Positions 22,737-35,800 of a DNA stretch of 64,000 nucleotides are shown one piece after another. Location of the stretch: contig CM074703.1 in the NCBI GenBank assembly GCA_037367355.1, positions 62,001 to 126,000 on the forward strand, given 5' to 3'. Source of the stretch: Neoscytalidium dimidiatum (lineage: Eukaryota; Ascomycota; Dothideomycetes; Botryosphaeriales; Botryosphaeriaceae). Every line of letters begins with the position of its first letter. The stretch's first letter is position 1. A program made the translations under genes and the position numbers. The notes beneath the pieces were generated by a model. The model saw only the letters and a list, made by a program, of their open reading frames with translations. It ran no database searches and was not told where the DNA came from.

Positions 22737-24655
22737 AACTGCTTTTCCAGAGTGAGAGGGCTCATTCTTCATCGCATGCACATCCAACCGCATTCTCTGG
22801 CCACTTGCCTGCTTGCTATTGTAAAGGCTGTGTCGACCTTGGGCACAACCGGTTGATCTACCTTCAATCTCGACATTGCTAGCAAGCTTAAACAGAAGGC
22901 TCACGATGCCAAGTGATAGGCGAAGGATAAAGAGCGGATGAGAAGGTCATGGTTGTAGCTCCGGCAGGGAACTGTCTTCGCAGCCGTCATCTGCATTGCT
23001 GGCAGTCAGCACAACTCTTGTAAGGATAAAGTGGTATTGCACGAATCGACTAACTCATGTGCATTGAGGGCTGGCGAGCACATTCTCGGTCATATTCCTA
23101 CATCCCCGTGCACATTCATGCCGTCGTTGACAAAGCCATGAATCGAGGAAGGAATGCGAATCCCTCACCGTGAAACCGGACAAGGCTTTGTGGATGATTA
23201 GAGAAAGATGTGGAGAGCTGACCAGTGAACACACAGACGACGCCTCATCATCCTTCGGCCTCTGCGCGCTCCGTCCGCAAAGATCGTTCCGCTCACTAAG
23301 CACTCGGGATCTGGGCCGAACTGGGTGTGGCAGCAATTGGTGATACACATGGCATCGTGGAGAACAACTTCCTCACGTCTTCCGTTTCGGACCACCGTAG
23401 CCGGCGGGTCCAGCCGTCTACCCATTACCTAGACCATGTGCCGGGCTCGCACCAATTCTACGCTGCGGTATTTTCCCTTTCTTGTCTTCGGTCCCGCACT
23501 GTCTCCCAAAACATCCGCGGTACTCTTGAAGATAGACGGACCTGGCTCTCGGACCACTTTGACTCCGGCCTCAGCTACGTACGTTTGACTCGTTTCTCTC
23601 TACGACTCTCGCCTGACTTCATCGAATGATCGACCGGCTGTAAATATTCCGATTTCACCCTCAGACCACCTATGACAGACGGAGGTGGAGATAACAACCA
23701 CAGCCAGCCACAGCCACACCACGTGCGTCCGCGGGTTGGTCGAACCTCGCCGTCTCACCAACTTCTCGAAGCGCGAAAGAACACCTATATCAAATCCCAA
23801 CTAATGTAACCGTTTCCAGCAACCGCTCGGCGACAGCCAGAAGCGTCTCGCATCAGATCAACAGGGTCCTCTTGGCCGAACGGTCGTGCAGTTGAACTTT
23901 GTTGCTACCCGGCACATCACACCCTCTCTCACTTCACGAAATACTTGCCTACCTTGGCCTAGACCCTCTTCCATTCCTGCCTGATAATTACGGCTTACTT
24001 TTCCACCAATCTTGCGTCTACCCAATGGGGTCGCACAGTCTACTCTGCATCTAAAGATTGGTCATCCTGCGATACGAGCCGCCCAGCCAGTCAGCAGCGT
24101 GCTCACCAACACGGCCACCTCTCCACCACCCATCCGTACGCGCCGCGCATCTCCGCGACGCCTCGACCGCACACGCGTCGCCGCCAATGCCGGATGCCCA
24201 GCCCAGCATACCTCGCCTTCAAACGGACGTAACTGTGGGGGGGCCTCGCGATGGACCACCTCATCTCTCCCGCCCCCCACCACCACCACCAAGCCCTGGA
24301 TCCACCCCAGCTCGAACGGATAGGCACTAAAGGGAAAGGCGCACAAGGAAGAAAAGAGATCCACAACCAGGGTCTCGAAGCGGCCGAAGGCGGCTTGCTG
24401 CCGCAGCCGCCCGGCTGGTGTGGTGGCGGCGGCTAACAATTTTGAAACCGCCATCGGGGAGGGGGAAAAAAAGGGACCGCGGCCGCGGCCCTCTCTGGTC
24501 CAGGGTTCGACGATGGTGAAACCGCAACTTCCCTTGTTCGCGCTGGCTCCTCCTTGGCGGGCGACCATGCCGGCCCTAGCCTCGCCTCACTGGACGGACG
24601 GGATGACCAAGCCTCGGAGAAAGGAAATAGAGGTATGAGCCTACTTGGGAAGAGT

Positions 24656-24656
<1 letters not shown>

Positions 24657-24691
<35 letters not shown>
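24657..24691 (+). repeat. (GA)n microsatellite
   Basis: An uninterrupted GAGAGA run of about 30 bases, preceded by GAGAAAGAG, in a long gene-poor stretch. Confidence 0.9.
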
Positions 24692-24692
<1 letters not shown>

Positions 24693-26816
24693 CACGGGCA
24701 GATCGAATCCGTGCTTGGGAGAGGGTACTCCGCCATCCTTGCGCCTTCTGTTCCGTGCTCGCCTTCGCGTGTGTCTCCCCGTCCTCCTCCCCAATCGTGC
24801 CTGTAGTATCCGACCTCAACCGTGGACTGGAGACAGAAGAAGATGGAGGATCACGCTCGAGGTATCGTCATACTTTGTCCGAAGGCCCGCACGGGGGAAC
24901 GACGGATAAGACGAACGGCGGACGCGTACAACCTCTCAAGGTTCAAAATCCTTGCCGCAGAGGGAACGTGAGAGAAGAGGAAGCGAGAGAAAAGAGACGC
25001 AGACCTTGTAACAGCACTTCGGCCCGCATCTTCGGGCTATGTGAGCTATCGGCTTCGTTCCTCGCCCACCACCACCCGTCGTCAGCCTCTCGATCTTTCC
25101 CCGCATACCACCACCACCATCGCCGCCGCCGCAGAAAGGCGACATCCGCACGGAGCTCGCTCAATTACATCTTCTCCATTTAAGCTTTCCGACCCCGTGT
25201 CCCCGCCCCCCCAGTTCAGGGCAAAACTATCCAATTAGTGGAAGAACGACGCAAAGGGGGTTCACAAGAAATAAAATAAGCGTTTTTCGAACCCTACATA
25301 CCTTCTTTTTTTATAATTTCTCACGCCATGGGAGGAGATGCGATCACAGAAGGTCTCTCCGACGAGCGCATTTCTCCGAAACCCAAGCCCATGGAGATAG
25401 GGAGACTAGAGAAACCTCAGAAAAACTGTCTACTATAACCGAGATGTATGCACATACGTAATAGAAAGGAAAAAAAAAAGATCAGATAACACACGTCAAC
25501 GGTGGCTAAGCGCGCAAAAGCAAAACGTATAAAAGAAATGCAATAAGTGCTGATCACCAACCACCAACAGCATCGCCACATGCACAGCCGTTGTACTAGA
25601 CGGAATCGAGGGAGAAAGAAAAAAGCAAAAAAGAACGGGCCAGCCAGGTTTACCCCCCACGTACCTCGTGCCGATCATCCCAACCCAAGGTACTGGGTAC
25701 ACGGGGCACACACACTCTCATGGTTCGGATGGGGAGAGAAAGCACTGGGGGTTGTCACTCGTTGCGCTTCAAAGTAGACCCGCCCGCTTGCTCATTCCCT
25801 TCGTGGTTACAGGCGCAGCAGGCCTGCACAGGAAGAAGAACCTATGTTCGGTCACATGAGTATCCGCACAAAGATGAGAAATGTCACGATATGAGAGTTC
25901 TTGCCTGATCTTATTGACATTTCTTTTTTGTATTTGCTCATCGAGTTATAGGAAAGTAGAAAAATGAAGAGGAAATATAGCCCCCTTTCCGCAGCAGCTA
26001 TGATACACATAGTCCCTAGTCCTGGATAACAAAAAGCCCGTAGAGAGGATAAACACGCTTCAACACTACTTTGCAGTGTGCAAAGTGGGCGGGCAGTAGC
26101 CCCTATGAGTGAGATATCCTTCTCTCCAACTCCATTCTTCCCTGTAGCGGCGCGCTCGCGGAAAGCTTTCCACTTGAGCCAAGCTCCCAGATCAATCCCA
26201 GAGCTCCGTAACAGATCTCCTCCCAAAAAAAAAAAAAAGGCTACAAGCAAACTCAACAACAAACCCCGTAGATAAAAGCCATAAAAGAGAAAAGAAAAAA
26301 AGGAAATAAAAACCAAGTGGGGGACGGATCGCAAATAACAACAAAACAAGCGCTCTAGATGCTCGCGACCTAAACCACGAACCCATCCACCGCACCCTGG
26401 ACAAAAAAAACTTTGCGCCAATTTTTTGCCACTCCAAAACTTCCCGAAAAGGCAGACCGGGGGGAAAAGAAATTGACACGAAGTTTGGGAAGACGAACAA
26501 AGAGAAGAAGCGGGAGACGCGCGCAGACGCTAAATACCGGAAAGGACTGTGTCTGTGTGCCCCAAACCAAAAAGGCAGAACAAAATTGGGATAATAATGT
26601 CATGGCGTCATGAGCAGGCCGAACTTGGGAGATTCCTGGATCCGATCCCAAGAACACCCCGAGGCCCCTCCAGCAGATGCTGCAACAAAAAAAACCCTCT
26701 TTCAATGCAGGAAAGCCGGAAACCAACCGAACGTAGTCTAGGATGCAATTAAAGGCAACAACAATAGGAGAGTGAACGCTGGAGCCAGCCGCGATACAAT
26801 GCTCTTTTTCACGAAC

Positions 26817-29149
26817 TTAGAAGTTGCTTGCAGCGAGCAGTTGATGCGACTGGCCCATCGTCGTCACAGCGGCCATCGGATTCGGAAGATCGGCCAGCGA
26901 GGTGCCCACGGAGAGGTTCGACGGCATGTAGTCATTAGTGGCCTCGGGGCTCTCCTCTTCCAAGGAGCCGAGACCCTCGTCGTTGTCCTCTTCCTCCTCA
27001 CTGTAGTTGACGATGGGGTCACCCTCCTGACGAGGCTCGTGGGTGCGGCGGTGCCTGTGGGGGCCATTGTCAGCTTTGCGCCAAAATTAGCATCTTCGCT
27101 TGGAAAGCTTACTGCGCCAGGTTATCGGAGCGAGAGAAGGCCTTGTTGCACAGCGGGCAGACGTATGGGCGCTCCTGGGTGTGGGTGCGCACGTGCCTAA
27201 GCGCCGAGTTAATCACACGTTGAACATGAAACTGCCGATCCGTGGGCGCTTACCTCTTGAGGTGCTCTAACCTCTTGAACAGACGGCCGCAAGTAGGAAT
27301 CGGGCAAGAGTGAGACTTCTGCGGGTACGGTCCAAGCTCCATCATCGTGGCACTGCGGGCCCTGCGGAATACGCCGGGCGCTTGCCTGACAACCGCATCG
27401 TGAGCCATCGACTGGCCGGAGAAGTCGCCGTTCAGACCAGAGAAGTCATCCTGCGGCAGCATCTGAGTCGCTTGCTGGTTCGGGCTTCCTTCAACAGTAG
27501 CGAGCGGCGTGCCATGCCTCGACACGTCAGCGACTTCGGCCTTCTGCTGAACGCTCGTGTATCCGTTGTGGAGGCTCTGGGGTGAGTCGTGGCCACCCTC
27601 CTCAGCGCTCTCCGCAACAGGCACAACGGAGCTCGAGACAGACCGGCGCAGATCGCTGGGCCTGTGAGCTGCGTGCGGGTTGGCTGCGTTAGCCGCCGAG
27701 ACTGCCGCAATGCCACCGCCAATCGACATCGAAGACCGCCTCCTCCTCTGCTTGTACGTGGGCGAACCCTCGATGACCGAGTAGACATTGCCGGGCGCGA
27801 AAGGACGGCTGCCGTATTGCGGCGCGGCGATGTTCGACGGAGGCAGCTGCATGAGCGGGTTGAAGTTGGCCGAGAGGCCAACGTCAGGGATCGCAGTGTA
27901 GAGGCCGGTATCTTCATTCGCGATGTATGCAGGCTCAGCGCCCAGACCAATGGAGTGCTGGGGAGGCGTGATAGGCTCGAAGGACATACCACGAGTACTA
28001 TAGTCCTCGTAATGCGAAGAAACGAAAGACGGCGCGGGCGAGTACTCCATGTACGCGGGCATGGAGCTGTGCCTCTGGTGCACTTGCGACAAGGGAATGC
28101 CGTTGCGATCGTAAGGGATGGGCGTGTAATCCCGTTCCCGGCTCTTCGCGATCATGCCGTTGGTCGGAGGAGCCATGGTCATCGGGTGCTGCTGGAAGTT
28201 GCCCATCTGGTGGAGAGGCTCCTCGGGAACGGTCGGGGGCATCGACTGAGGGATCATCTGCGGCGGGGGCATCGAGTCCATTGCGCGCATGACGGGCGAG
28301 GTCGATTGCGAGTAGTTCTGGATGCTGGTGTTGAACGAGGACGAGTTCGTTTGTTGCGCCTTGGTCAGCTGCTCGAAAAGCGACTGCGACGAGTCGAACT
28401 CGAAAGACAGCGCGGGCTCGGCAACGGCAACGGTGGTGGCCTCCTGGCCCATCTTCTCCCTCTTGAGATCACGCTCCAATGCATCGAGGAACAGGCGGTC
28501 GTGGGGTACGCTGTACCAGTAGAAGACCTTCTGCTTCTTCTGCGTGCGGATGCAGTTGTTCTTGTACAGGAAATCAAGGAATGCGCTCTTGGGCTCCTCG
28601 AGCGAGGCGTCGGTGCCGGACTTCAAGTTGCGCAGATCGGAGAAGATGCCCTCTTCGAACTTCTTAGAGTTCTTGACGGGGCGGCCAAAGGCCTGGAATC
28701 GGAAGGAAAGGCATCGCACGATGTCGGTGCCGGAGATGTGGAAAAGATTGTTCCTGCAGGTGGCGTCAGCAACGGCGGTTGGTGGGGAAGGGTCCTGGAT
28801 ATGCGCATGCGCATGCGCGATCGCATTCGCAGGCGCAGACGCAGGCGCAGACATACCAGAGCACGCAGGAAACATATTCGCCGGTGGGGAGCAGGAAGCG
28901 GCGAATGTACTGGTCGGGCTGCCAATCGACAGGCGCAGAGATGAGAAAGTACTTGACTGAATATGGGGTCAGCAGCGTTCATGCGGCGCAGTTGGAAACG
29001 TGGGGCGTACGATTATCTACTTGTTGCAATGCGACAATTGCGTCTGGCGGCAGACTCTGTTGCGCGTCCTGGTCGAGGAGAAAGGTCTCGGGGGCGACCT
29101 GTCTTGCCTGTGCAGGAGGCGGCATGGCGGCGTGGCCGGTGGAGTACAT
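26817..29149 (-). CDS. STE12: Ste12-type transcription factor (STE homeodomain plus two C2H2 fingers)
   Basis: The protein is 686 aa from five exons (minus strand): 29011-29149, 28857-28956, 27254-28753, 27113-27196 and 26817-27054 (2,061 nt, all GT-AG). Ste12 is the nuclear DNA-binding output of the mating/invasive-growth MAP kinase cascade. The N-terminal STE domain runs from about residue 45 ([17 protein letters not shown], then [39 protein letters not shown]) to about 160 ([20 protein letters not shown]). A long Gln/Pro/Ser-rich middle follows. Two C2H2 fingers lie near residues 565-620: [19 protein letters not shown] and [17 protein letters not shown]. This arrangement belongs to filamentous fungi and is absent in yeast Ste12. 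The start at 29149 (MYSTGHAAM) is preferred over an upstream in-frame ATG at 29263 because Ste12 homologues begin close to this point. Intron 2 is 103 nt, so its retention would shift the frame. Confidence 0.95.
27113..27196 (-). other. STE12: Ste12 zinc-finger cassette exon (84 nt)
   Basis: Exon 4 begins in the His half of finger 1 and ends just before the His pair of finger 2. It is 84 nt long, with phase 2 at both borders. Skipping it would keep the reading frame but fuse the start of finger 1 to the end of finger 2, changing or abolishing DNA binding. Alternative splicing in this region has been reported for Ste12 homologues of plant-pathogenic fungi; here it is only inferred from exon structure. 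Confidence 0.5.
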
Positions 29150-30365
29150 GCTGTCCACCAGAGCGTGTCGAGAGCCGGTCGGACGATAGCGATGGGACGT
29201 CAGGGCAAATTGACGGGGGATGCGCGGCGACTTTGTTGCGACGGCTGATGGCTCGCGGAGCACTCAGAACGCGATGAGGTGAAGCGCAAGACGAAGCAAA
29301 GCAAGCGAAGGAAATCGGCGAGCGATGTTTGAGATATGTTAATGAACAGAAACTGAATCGAGGGCCGGCCTCGGGCGTGGGAAGCGCAGTCTCGAGTGCG
29401 GTGGGAGGATGAACTTGAGGCGGGAGCGTGGTGGTAGGGTTCGCACACGAAACAGCAGTCGAGGGGGGAGCGAGGGCTTTAGGTGTGTCAGCGCAGCGTT
29501 TCAGGAGATTAGCACAGCTAGCTGCGACAGCGCGGATATTTTTATCGCTGTACCTAGCCACGCAGGCCTCCGTCGCCGAGCGCGCGCCGCCAGATCCCGG
29601 TCGCTGCGAGGCCCCTGCGAGTGGCTGGCCCGCCGTCGAATAGCGATCGCAAGCGCGAAGCGCAGCTCCAGCCCGCCTGGAATCGTGGAATGGAGGTGGC
29701 GGCCGCGGAATGGCGAGCGGCCGTCTTACTCGCACTCGCGCCCGCTGCCCACCACGTCGCCGCCCGGAGGGCAGCCATTTCTCCGGCTGCAGGCCCTGGC
29801 GGCGCCCGGTGGCCGTCGGTCCCAAGCACCCGCACGCGACGACGGGCGACGCTATAGTGGCCGCGCTGCTATTGAGTTGAATGTCGATAGTCGCGGGCAG
29901 GGCGCGAGGCCGGCGGGGGGTCTGCCCTCTGCCCGCCGCCGCTTAGCGCTCAGGCTCTGGCGTTGTACTCCACGCGAGCGCAGAAAGCGGAAAGAGTGGA
30001 AAGCCTGATATGCCTTTCCCGCCAGGCTCAGGCTGCTGGTCCGCATCGGCTCCGACTCCGCCAGGATGCGAGGTGTGGGATCGCTCAGGCACGGGTCAGG
30101 ATGGGCGCGCGCGCGCGCGACGTGCCGGACCCGCCGCCAGACCGATCACACACCCAAGCAGCGCTCTGCTCGAGGCTTCCACTGCCGTCCGGACCTACAC
30201 GAGCGCGGCAAACAGGGCAGACTCCGCCGGAGCCAGCAGCCAGCAATATCGCCGGCACGTATTGCGCGCCTGGTCCCAGTCAAGCCATGTCCAGTTTGGC
30301 GTGCGCGAGTACGTGCAATATGCACGCTGGATGGGTTGTTGTGCCTGCCGCCGTGCACAGTATAC

Positions 30366-30391
30366 TGTGTACACACACACACACACACGCA
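30366..30391 (+). repeat. (CA)n microsatellite
   Basis: GTGTACACACACACACACAC, about 10 dinucleotide units, about 1.2 kb upstream of the Ste12 start. Confidence 0.9.
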
Positions 30392-32862
30392 TACACAGTG
30401 TGCGGATAGGGTCTGTATACGCCCGAGGGGTGGAGAGCGGCTAGGCGGCGTCGGCAAATTCACCTGCCCTGCACCTCCCAGGAGCTCCTGCTCCTGCTCC
30501 CGCTCCCGCCAGAGCGCCGTCCACGCCCACCCAGCAAGCACTGACGGCGTCGGGGCCTGCTCGTCCGTCACCGACTTGTCCCCTTGCAGTTCGCCCGCAA
30601 ACCCAGCGCGAGCGTGGTGGTGATGTAGGTGTGGCTGCCCGGCGGCCGCCGAATCGAGCGGACCATGCAGGCCGGCGATGCAGGAACAATGGTAGTAGCA
30701 GCAGCAGCGCAGCACCTCCGGCCGTTTGATCTCCTCTGAAACGCAGCCTGCCCTTGGCCGCGGGAGCTGTCAATCCCATCACCATCGCGACCACCAGCTC
30801 GTCCACCACCGCGCCAGCCACCCCAATAACGCAACTGCGGCTACGCTGCCTCTAGCGCCCAGCGCCCAGCGCCCACCGCATCTGTCATCTGCCTGGCCCT
30901 GCGCGATCGCTGCGCTGCACCCATCCCCGTCAGTCACCGCCGTTCCGCCCCGTGCAGCCTGCACGTTGGCCCGTCCAACCAGGGGCAGCAACCGCCATCA
31001 GGCCATGATATTCGTCTCCCCACGAGCCTGCTTCCCCGACGGACGCAGCGAGTCAGCGCCCCGCCGGCGAGCTTTGAGGCTCCACGCGCTTGCCCAAGAC
31101 ATGCTCTGACGGCGACACAGCAGCGCCGCCAGAGCAACGCTGACGGGCGGGCGGCTGGCGGTGGATGACGCGCTGCTGGCCAACTGGCCAGCTGGCAGGC
31201 TGGCAGGCCGGCAGCAGGGCACGACGGCGTCAATCGCACGCGCGACTCGATGTCCCGTGATGGGGCAAGCGCTGTCGGCCAGTGGATGTGCCAAGGCATG
31301 CTGGTCGAAAGGTGGGAGGTAGCGGACGCGCTGGCCACACCTTTTCGCGCATCTGGCGCCGGCTCGGTGATTGGACTGGCCGCTGGGCGCATCCATGAGG
31401 CCGATCATGATTCGCATTGGCCGGCTCGTCCCTAGAAAGGCTGTGGACGGGCCTCGAGCACGGCAGCTTGTCCCGCTGCATAATGAAGCCATCGGCGGCG
31501 GCCAGCAGGCAGGTGCACGCACGATGAGGTCTAAAGGCAGCACCAGCACCACGCGCGGCTCTGGGCTCCGGGCCGATCAGACAGCAGCGGTGGGCTCGAT
31601 GGCGCAGGGCTCCTCGATGCGGCACCAAAGCCATGTGCGCGCCCGGGCAGAGGTCCATTTCCGGGAGTGCCAGCAACCCAGTCGAGAAGTAGGTTACGGG
31701 CTGAAACTGCCACAGCGGGCTCGCTTCCTGAAATCCTGAGGCATCAGAATGAGGGAGCACACGAAGGGCGGGCTGCTCCCCATAGGGCAGAAGATCTGCA
31801 GTTACAGGTGAGCGCTGAGACGGGTGCATCGGGCACGCTCACTGGCTGCAGAAAGACGGGCCTGGCACCTGGCACCTGGCATCGGGGAGAAGTCCCCCTC
31901 GGGCCCGCGCGCGCTCGATCAGCAAGCAGCAAGCAGCAAGCAGCAAGCAACAAGCGCCGTCCGCGAAGGAGGTTCATCCCGCGCGCTGCTCGACAGCAAC
32001 TGCCGTGCCGCGACCCAACGCCATGCGATTTGTGGTGCCGCTGACAGCACAGCTGCCCGTACCCGTACCCACTCCCGCACCCGCACCGCACCGCACCCTC
32101 GACATCGCGATCGTGCCGGCGGCCGACGACCGACGACCGACGACCAGCGACCGGCCACCACTTCCTGGCCTCGTCCGCCGACGATCCCCCAACGGGCTCC
32201 ACGCCCAATCACCGAAGACACACCACGGTACGCCCGACTGAGGGTGCGCTGACCGCTGGCCGGTGGCAGTTCTGGGGGTTGCGCGCTCAGCTCCGCCCGC
32301 GCCCAAGTCGCCCAAAGTATCTCATGATGCGACGATCAGTGGGCAATTGCGCGCTCGACTCGGGCTAGCCCGGTTGGGAGCTGCCGGCCAGGGCCAGGCC
32401 AGCCGGCGCGCGGAAGGGACGAGGTTTGATGAACGAGATCTTCCCCCGCTGCCGCAGACCACCGTGCGGCCTGCGCCATCCTCGTATCACGCGCAAGCTA
32501 CCGTTTCACATTAAGAGCCGCCAGGGCTCGCCTGCGCTTTTTTGCAGCTTCCACATGCATTCCACAAGCAGCCCTTCAAGCGCCAGCCGGCCGGCCGCCA
32601 GCGCCGTCGACGAACACGCCCAGCGCCCTGCCTCTGCGGGGTTGGCCCACGCGAGAGTCCCCGGCTCCCCATGAGGGAGGGGCCTTCCCTCTTTCGCAAT
32701 ATGCATCCGTCGGCCGTGGCACCTCCAAGCCCTGAAATGAAGGCTCCACATCCGCGATCGAGACCTGCCGCCTGTGCCTGTCTTTCTGCATGCGCACACG
32801 CCGCGCCGCTACACTACGTAGAGCCCACGAGCACGCCTGCCTGCCTGTCTGCCTGCCTGCCA

Positions 32863-32863
32863 C

Positions 32864-32895
<32 letters not shown>
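32863..32895 (+). repeat. (GCT)n microsatellite
   Basis: About 11 uninterrupted GCT/CTG units, flanked by CTGCCTGCCTGTCTGCC-type repeats. Confidence 0.9.
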
Positions 32896-32897
<2 letters not shown>

Positions 32898-35800
32898 TCA
32901 AGCCCAAGCTCAAGCCCCCGAGTCCAAGCACCCTACCCGCTTGGCGCGGCGACCTGACCGAAACGGCCAGCAGAAGCAACCTCAATTACGTTTCCCAATA
33001 CGGCCGTGTACTGTAGTGTTGGCGTTGCTTTTGCTCTCCGCTGCGCCGGCGCGCCCGCAACAGTTCCTGTATGACTTGCGTCGGTTGATGGTCGATCAAG
33101 CCACAGCCCGCCCGGCGAACCACCGCCGGATGGAGCATCCTCTGCGCTTGCTGCAGCGTCAATGCTTGCTGGACGCGCAGCCCGCATGCCGTGCCGCTGC
33201 CCGAACGGCAGGTCGACGGCGAGGTCCTAGGCACGACGGCAACATGCAACCGGCCACACGTGCGTACACGGGTTCATCAAAGCGCTGCCATCAGCGCGCC
33301 ATGGAGAGGAAAAGAAAGGATTAATCAAACCGCCTCGTACCAGCGCCGTCTACGGCGAGAAAAGTAAGACAACAGGCTCGAAGCGCCGGCGCTCTCATAT
33401 CTCGATATTACACCCCGTGGCCGCCGTCGCCACAGTCAGCTTATGGGGCGGTAGAGGATCTTGTGAAGGGTCTAGGGACCTCAATCGGGACGGGTTCCCC
33501 CTGCCACGATCCAGAAGTCCGTGGAAGAACCTTAACGCTGAGAGGGCATCCTTGGAAATGGCGCTTGCCATCCGGGGAGCTCGAGCCACTTGTCGGGGGT
33601 GAGGAGGGGCCAGGACGACGATGAAGCAAACGACGATGGACAGTTGTGGGCCGATGGCGTCCAGTCCACGTCGGTGCGGCTCTGGTGCCTGCGTCTGCGG
33701 CGTTAAAACGTCGTCCGGAGCACAGGACGAGCACGGAAAAGAAGGTGACGATTACGGGCGGCGCACAGGGCGTTGACTCGGGAGATGTCTCTCGATTGCA
33801 TTACCCCTTTGGGCGACCGCAATTCCGCGACTGCAAGTCGGTGTTCGTCGTCGTCGTCGTCGTCGTGGCCATCGTCGTCCTCGCCCCTCCTCGCTACGAA
33901 GTAGCTTCCTCCGTACGGGGTAGTCGGGTGCCTTGCCTAATGCTCCTCCTGATCCTCACGCTCGCTCTCGTCCGTGGCCAGCCCGCGTCCGTCCGCCCGC
34001 TTACCGGCGCGAAGGCCCAGCCGACGGCACGCTCGAGCTTCCGGAGACCGGATGAGGCATCATTGCTGACACACGGAAAGCGCAGCGGCGCGAGACGGCG
34101 AGGCCACCATTGCTGAGGCAAAGCTCGCGCGGTCCATCCGGATTGCGGCGCCATAAGCAGGCAGAGCCACGTGAGTGGAGAAAAAAGTACCGTTCGACCA
34201 TACAAGGAAGGATCCAGATTCCAGTTCGAGTTATGGGTAGACAGGTTTCGGGCAAGTGGCTGGCTGGAGGGTACACAGACTGTAGTAGAGTAGTTCACAA
34301 CAACACATCAGGCGAAGCAAAAAAAGAGAGACGACGTCGCGCTAGAGCAACAAAGATCGGTACGCGGCGCCAGTTTTCCGTCATCTAGCGGTTCCTTGCA
34401 TGATGGCGCAAAAAAGAGAAGGCATTACCGCCACGCCTAACTTTTTCGACCGGCGCGCCGTGGCGGCGGCGACTAACTGTGCGGCGGCGGCGGCGGCGGC
34501 GGCGGCCACCAGCGCAAGCAGGCAGCCAGCCAGCGGAGCAAGATGGTCGTCAATGTTCGGTAGTAGCGCGGTTGGTGGTTGCAGCGCGGAACCCGGCCGA
34601 GGGCGCCGATCTTTCATGCACGCCGCCCGCCGCCGCCGCCGCCGCTCTCTCTCGTACCGTTCTCTCACTCGCCAAACTCAGCACCACCACCTCTTTTCTA
34701 TCGTTGACTTTCGGCTTGCGCGCGCGCCCCCAGGGCCCCGGCCGGCCGACGGACATGGACCGGGGTTCATCCACGGCTATGCGAAGGAAAAGCCTGACGA
34801 GTGTGATGATCTTTGTTGGTCGTTGATCCGCGCGCCCGCGCGCCAGCACTTGCGCTGTTGCGGCTAGGGTTACTCGATGGTCCTGCTGGCCTCACAGTGT
34901 TCAACTCTTATGCTGCTTGTTCTTGCTCGCTCACTCTCGGTTGCCCAACACCCCCCCCCGGTCGTCGCTCAGTCGTGGTCGGGCGCCCGTCCGCCGTACG
35001 CCGCCGGCCGCCGTTCAGCCGTTCGGCGAGAGAACGGGGTCCCAGTGCTGCGGAGTTTGGAAGAGGTGGTCTGTGTTCCCGGATTTGCCTGTTCGTCGCT
35101 CTCTCTCCCTCTCTTTTGCTCTCCCTTTAGTCATGGGTTACCGGAGAGACAGCGACATGGTCTACTGAGTAAGTTCGGGGCCGCTTGCCGATTGGTAACC
35201 GCAGGCTTGGCCCGGCTGGTGCTTGCTGTTCCTTCTGGCCTTCGATTCGGATTTCGAGGGAGGGAGGGCGGGCGGAGGCGGCGGCGACGGCGGCGGCGGC
35301 AGCGATGAGGATCGTGGGACCCATCGAACGCCGCTGCGTCGATTCTCCATCTTCGACGGGGACGTTGCTTGCGTACCTTGCATTAGTGTCTGTGCTATCA
35401 ATGCAAAAGTTGCGCAAAGCAGCAGAGCGGCGGAGGACGCGTGCACGGGGAACCATCACAAGCAAAGAGGAACAGAGCGAGAGGGAGAGGGTCAGTGTGC
35501 TCTGCACGTGCTTTCTTGTCCCCCTCCGTCTCTGGCCATGTGTCTGCGCATCTGTGCTGCTGTGGAGCCGTCGTCGGCTTCTCGTCTGGATTCTGCGTGA
35601 TGCGCACGCCTTGCATTTGCTTCGTTGATGATTTGCTTGCCGGCTGCTTTGCTTTGCCGTGCTTTTTGCTGCTTTGTGCGCTCCGTGCCTTTGGTTTGCT
35701 GACGGGTGGTTTTCGTCATCAACCCAGCGGCACCTGCGGTGGTGCAGCATGCTCCCTGGTCAAAGCCGGTGGATCTGTGTACAGCATGTGGGCACTTTTG

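Larger units (their letters stand above)
20663..26816. other. About 6 kb between RAI1 and Ste12 without a recognisable gene
   Basis: Most open frames here are overlapping frames in both directions without domain signatures. The region contains purine/pyrimidine simple repeats (21,056-21,241; 24,660-24,690), a 59-bp tandem repeat (22,618-22,736) and poly-A/T runs. One minus-strand stretch at 21,814-22,104 (containing VNVTGMEFLELFFKAYYGPS) reads like coding sequence and may be a gene fragment, but I cannot assign it. The part below 26,816 will include the Ste12 3' UTR. Confidence 0.45.

Noticed and set aside
21126..25200. CRISPR-like or satellite arrays in the repeats of the 21-25 kb region
   Set aside because: The repeats are simple GA/GGGA tracts and one two-copy 59-bp repeat, with no regular spacers; the organism is a fungus.
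26864..28982. Several long plus-strand frames opposite Ste12 (including one of 451 codons at 27,589-28,944)
   Set aside because: These are antisense shadows of the GC-rich Ste12 exons. They are Arg/Gly/Val-rich and lack domains.
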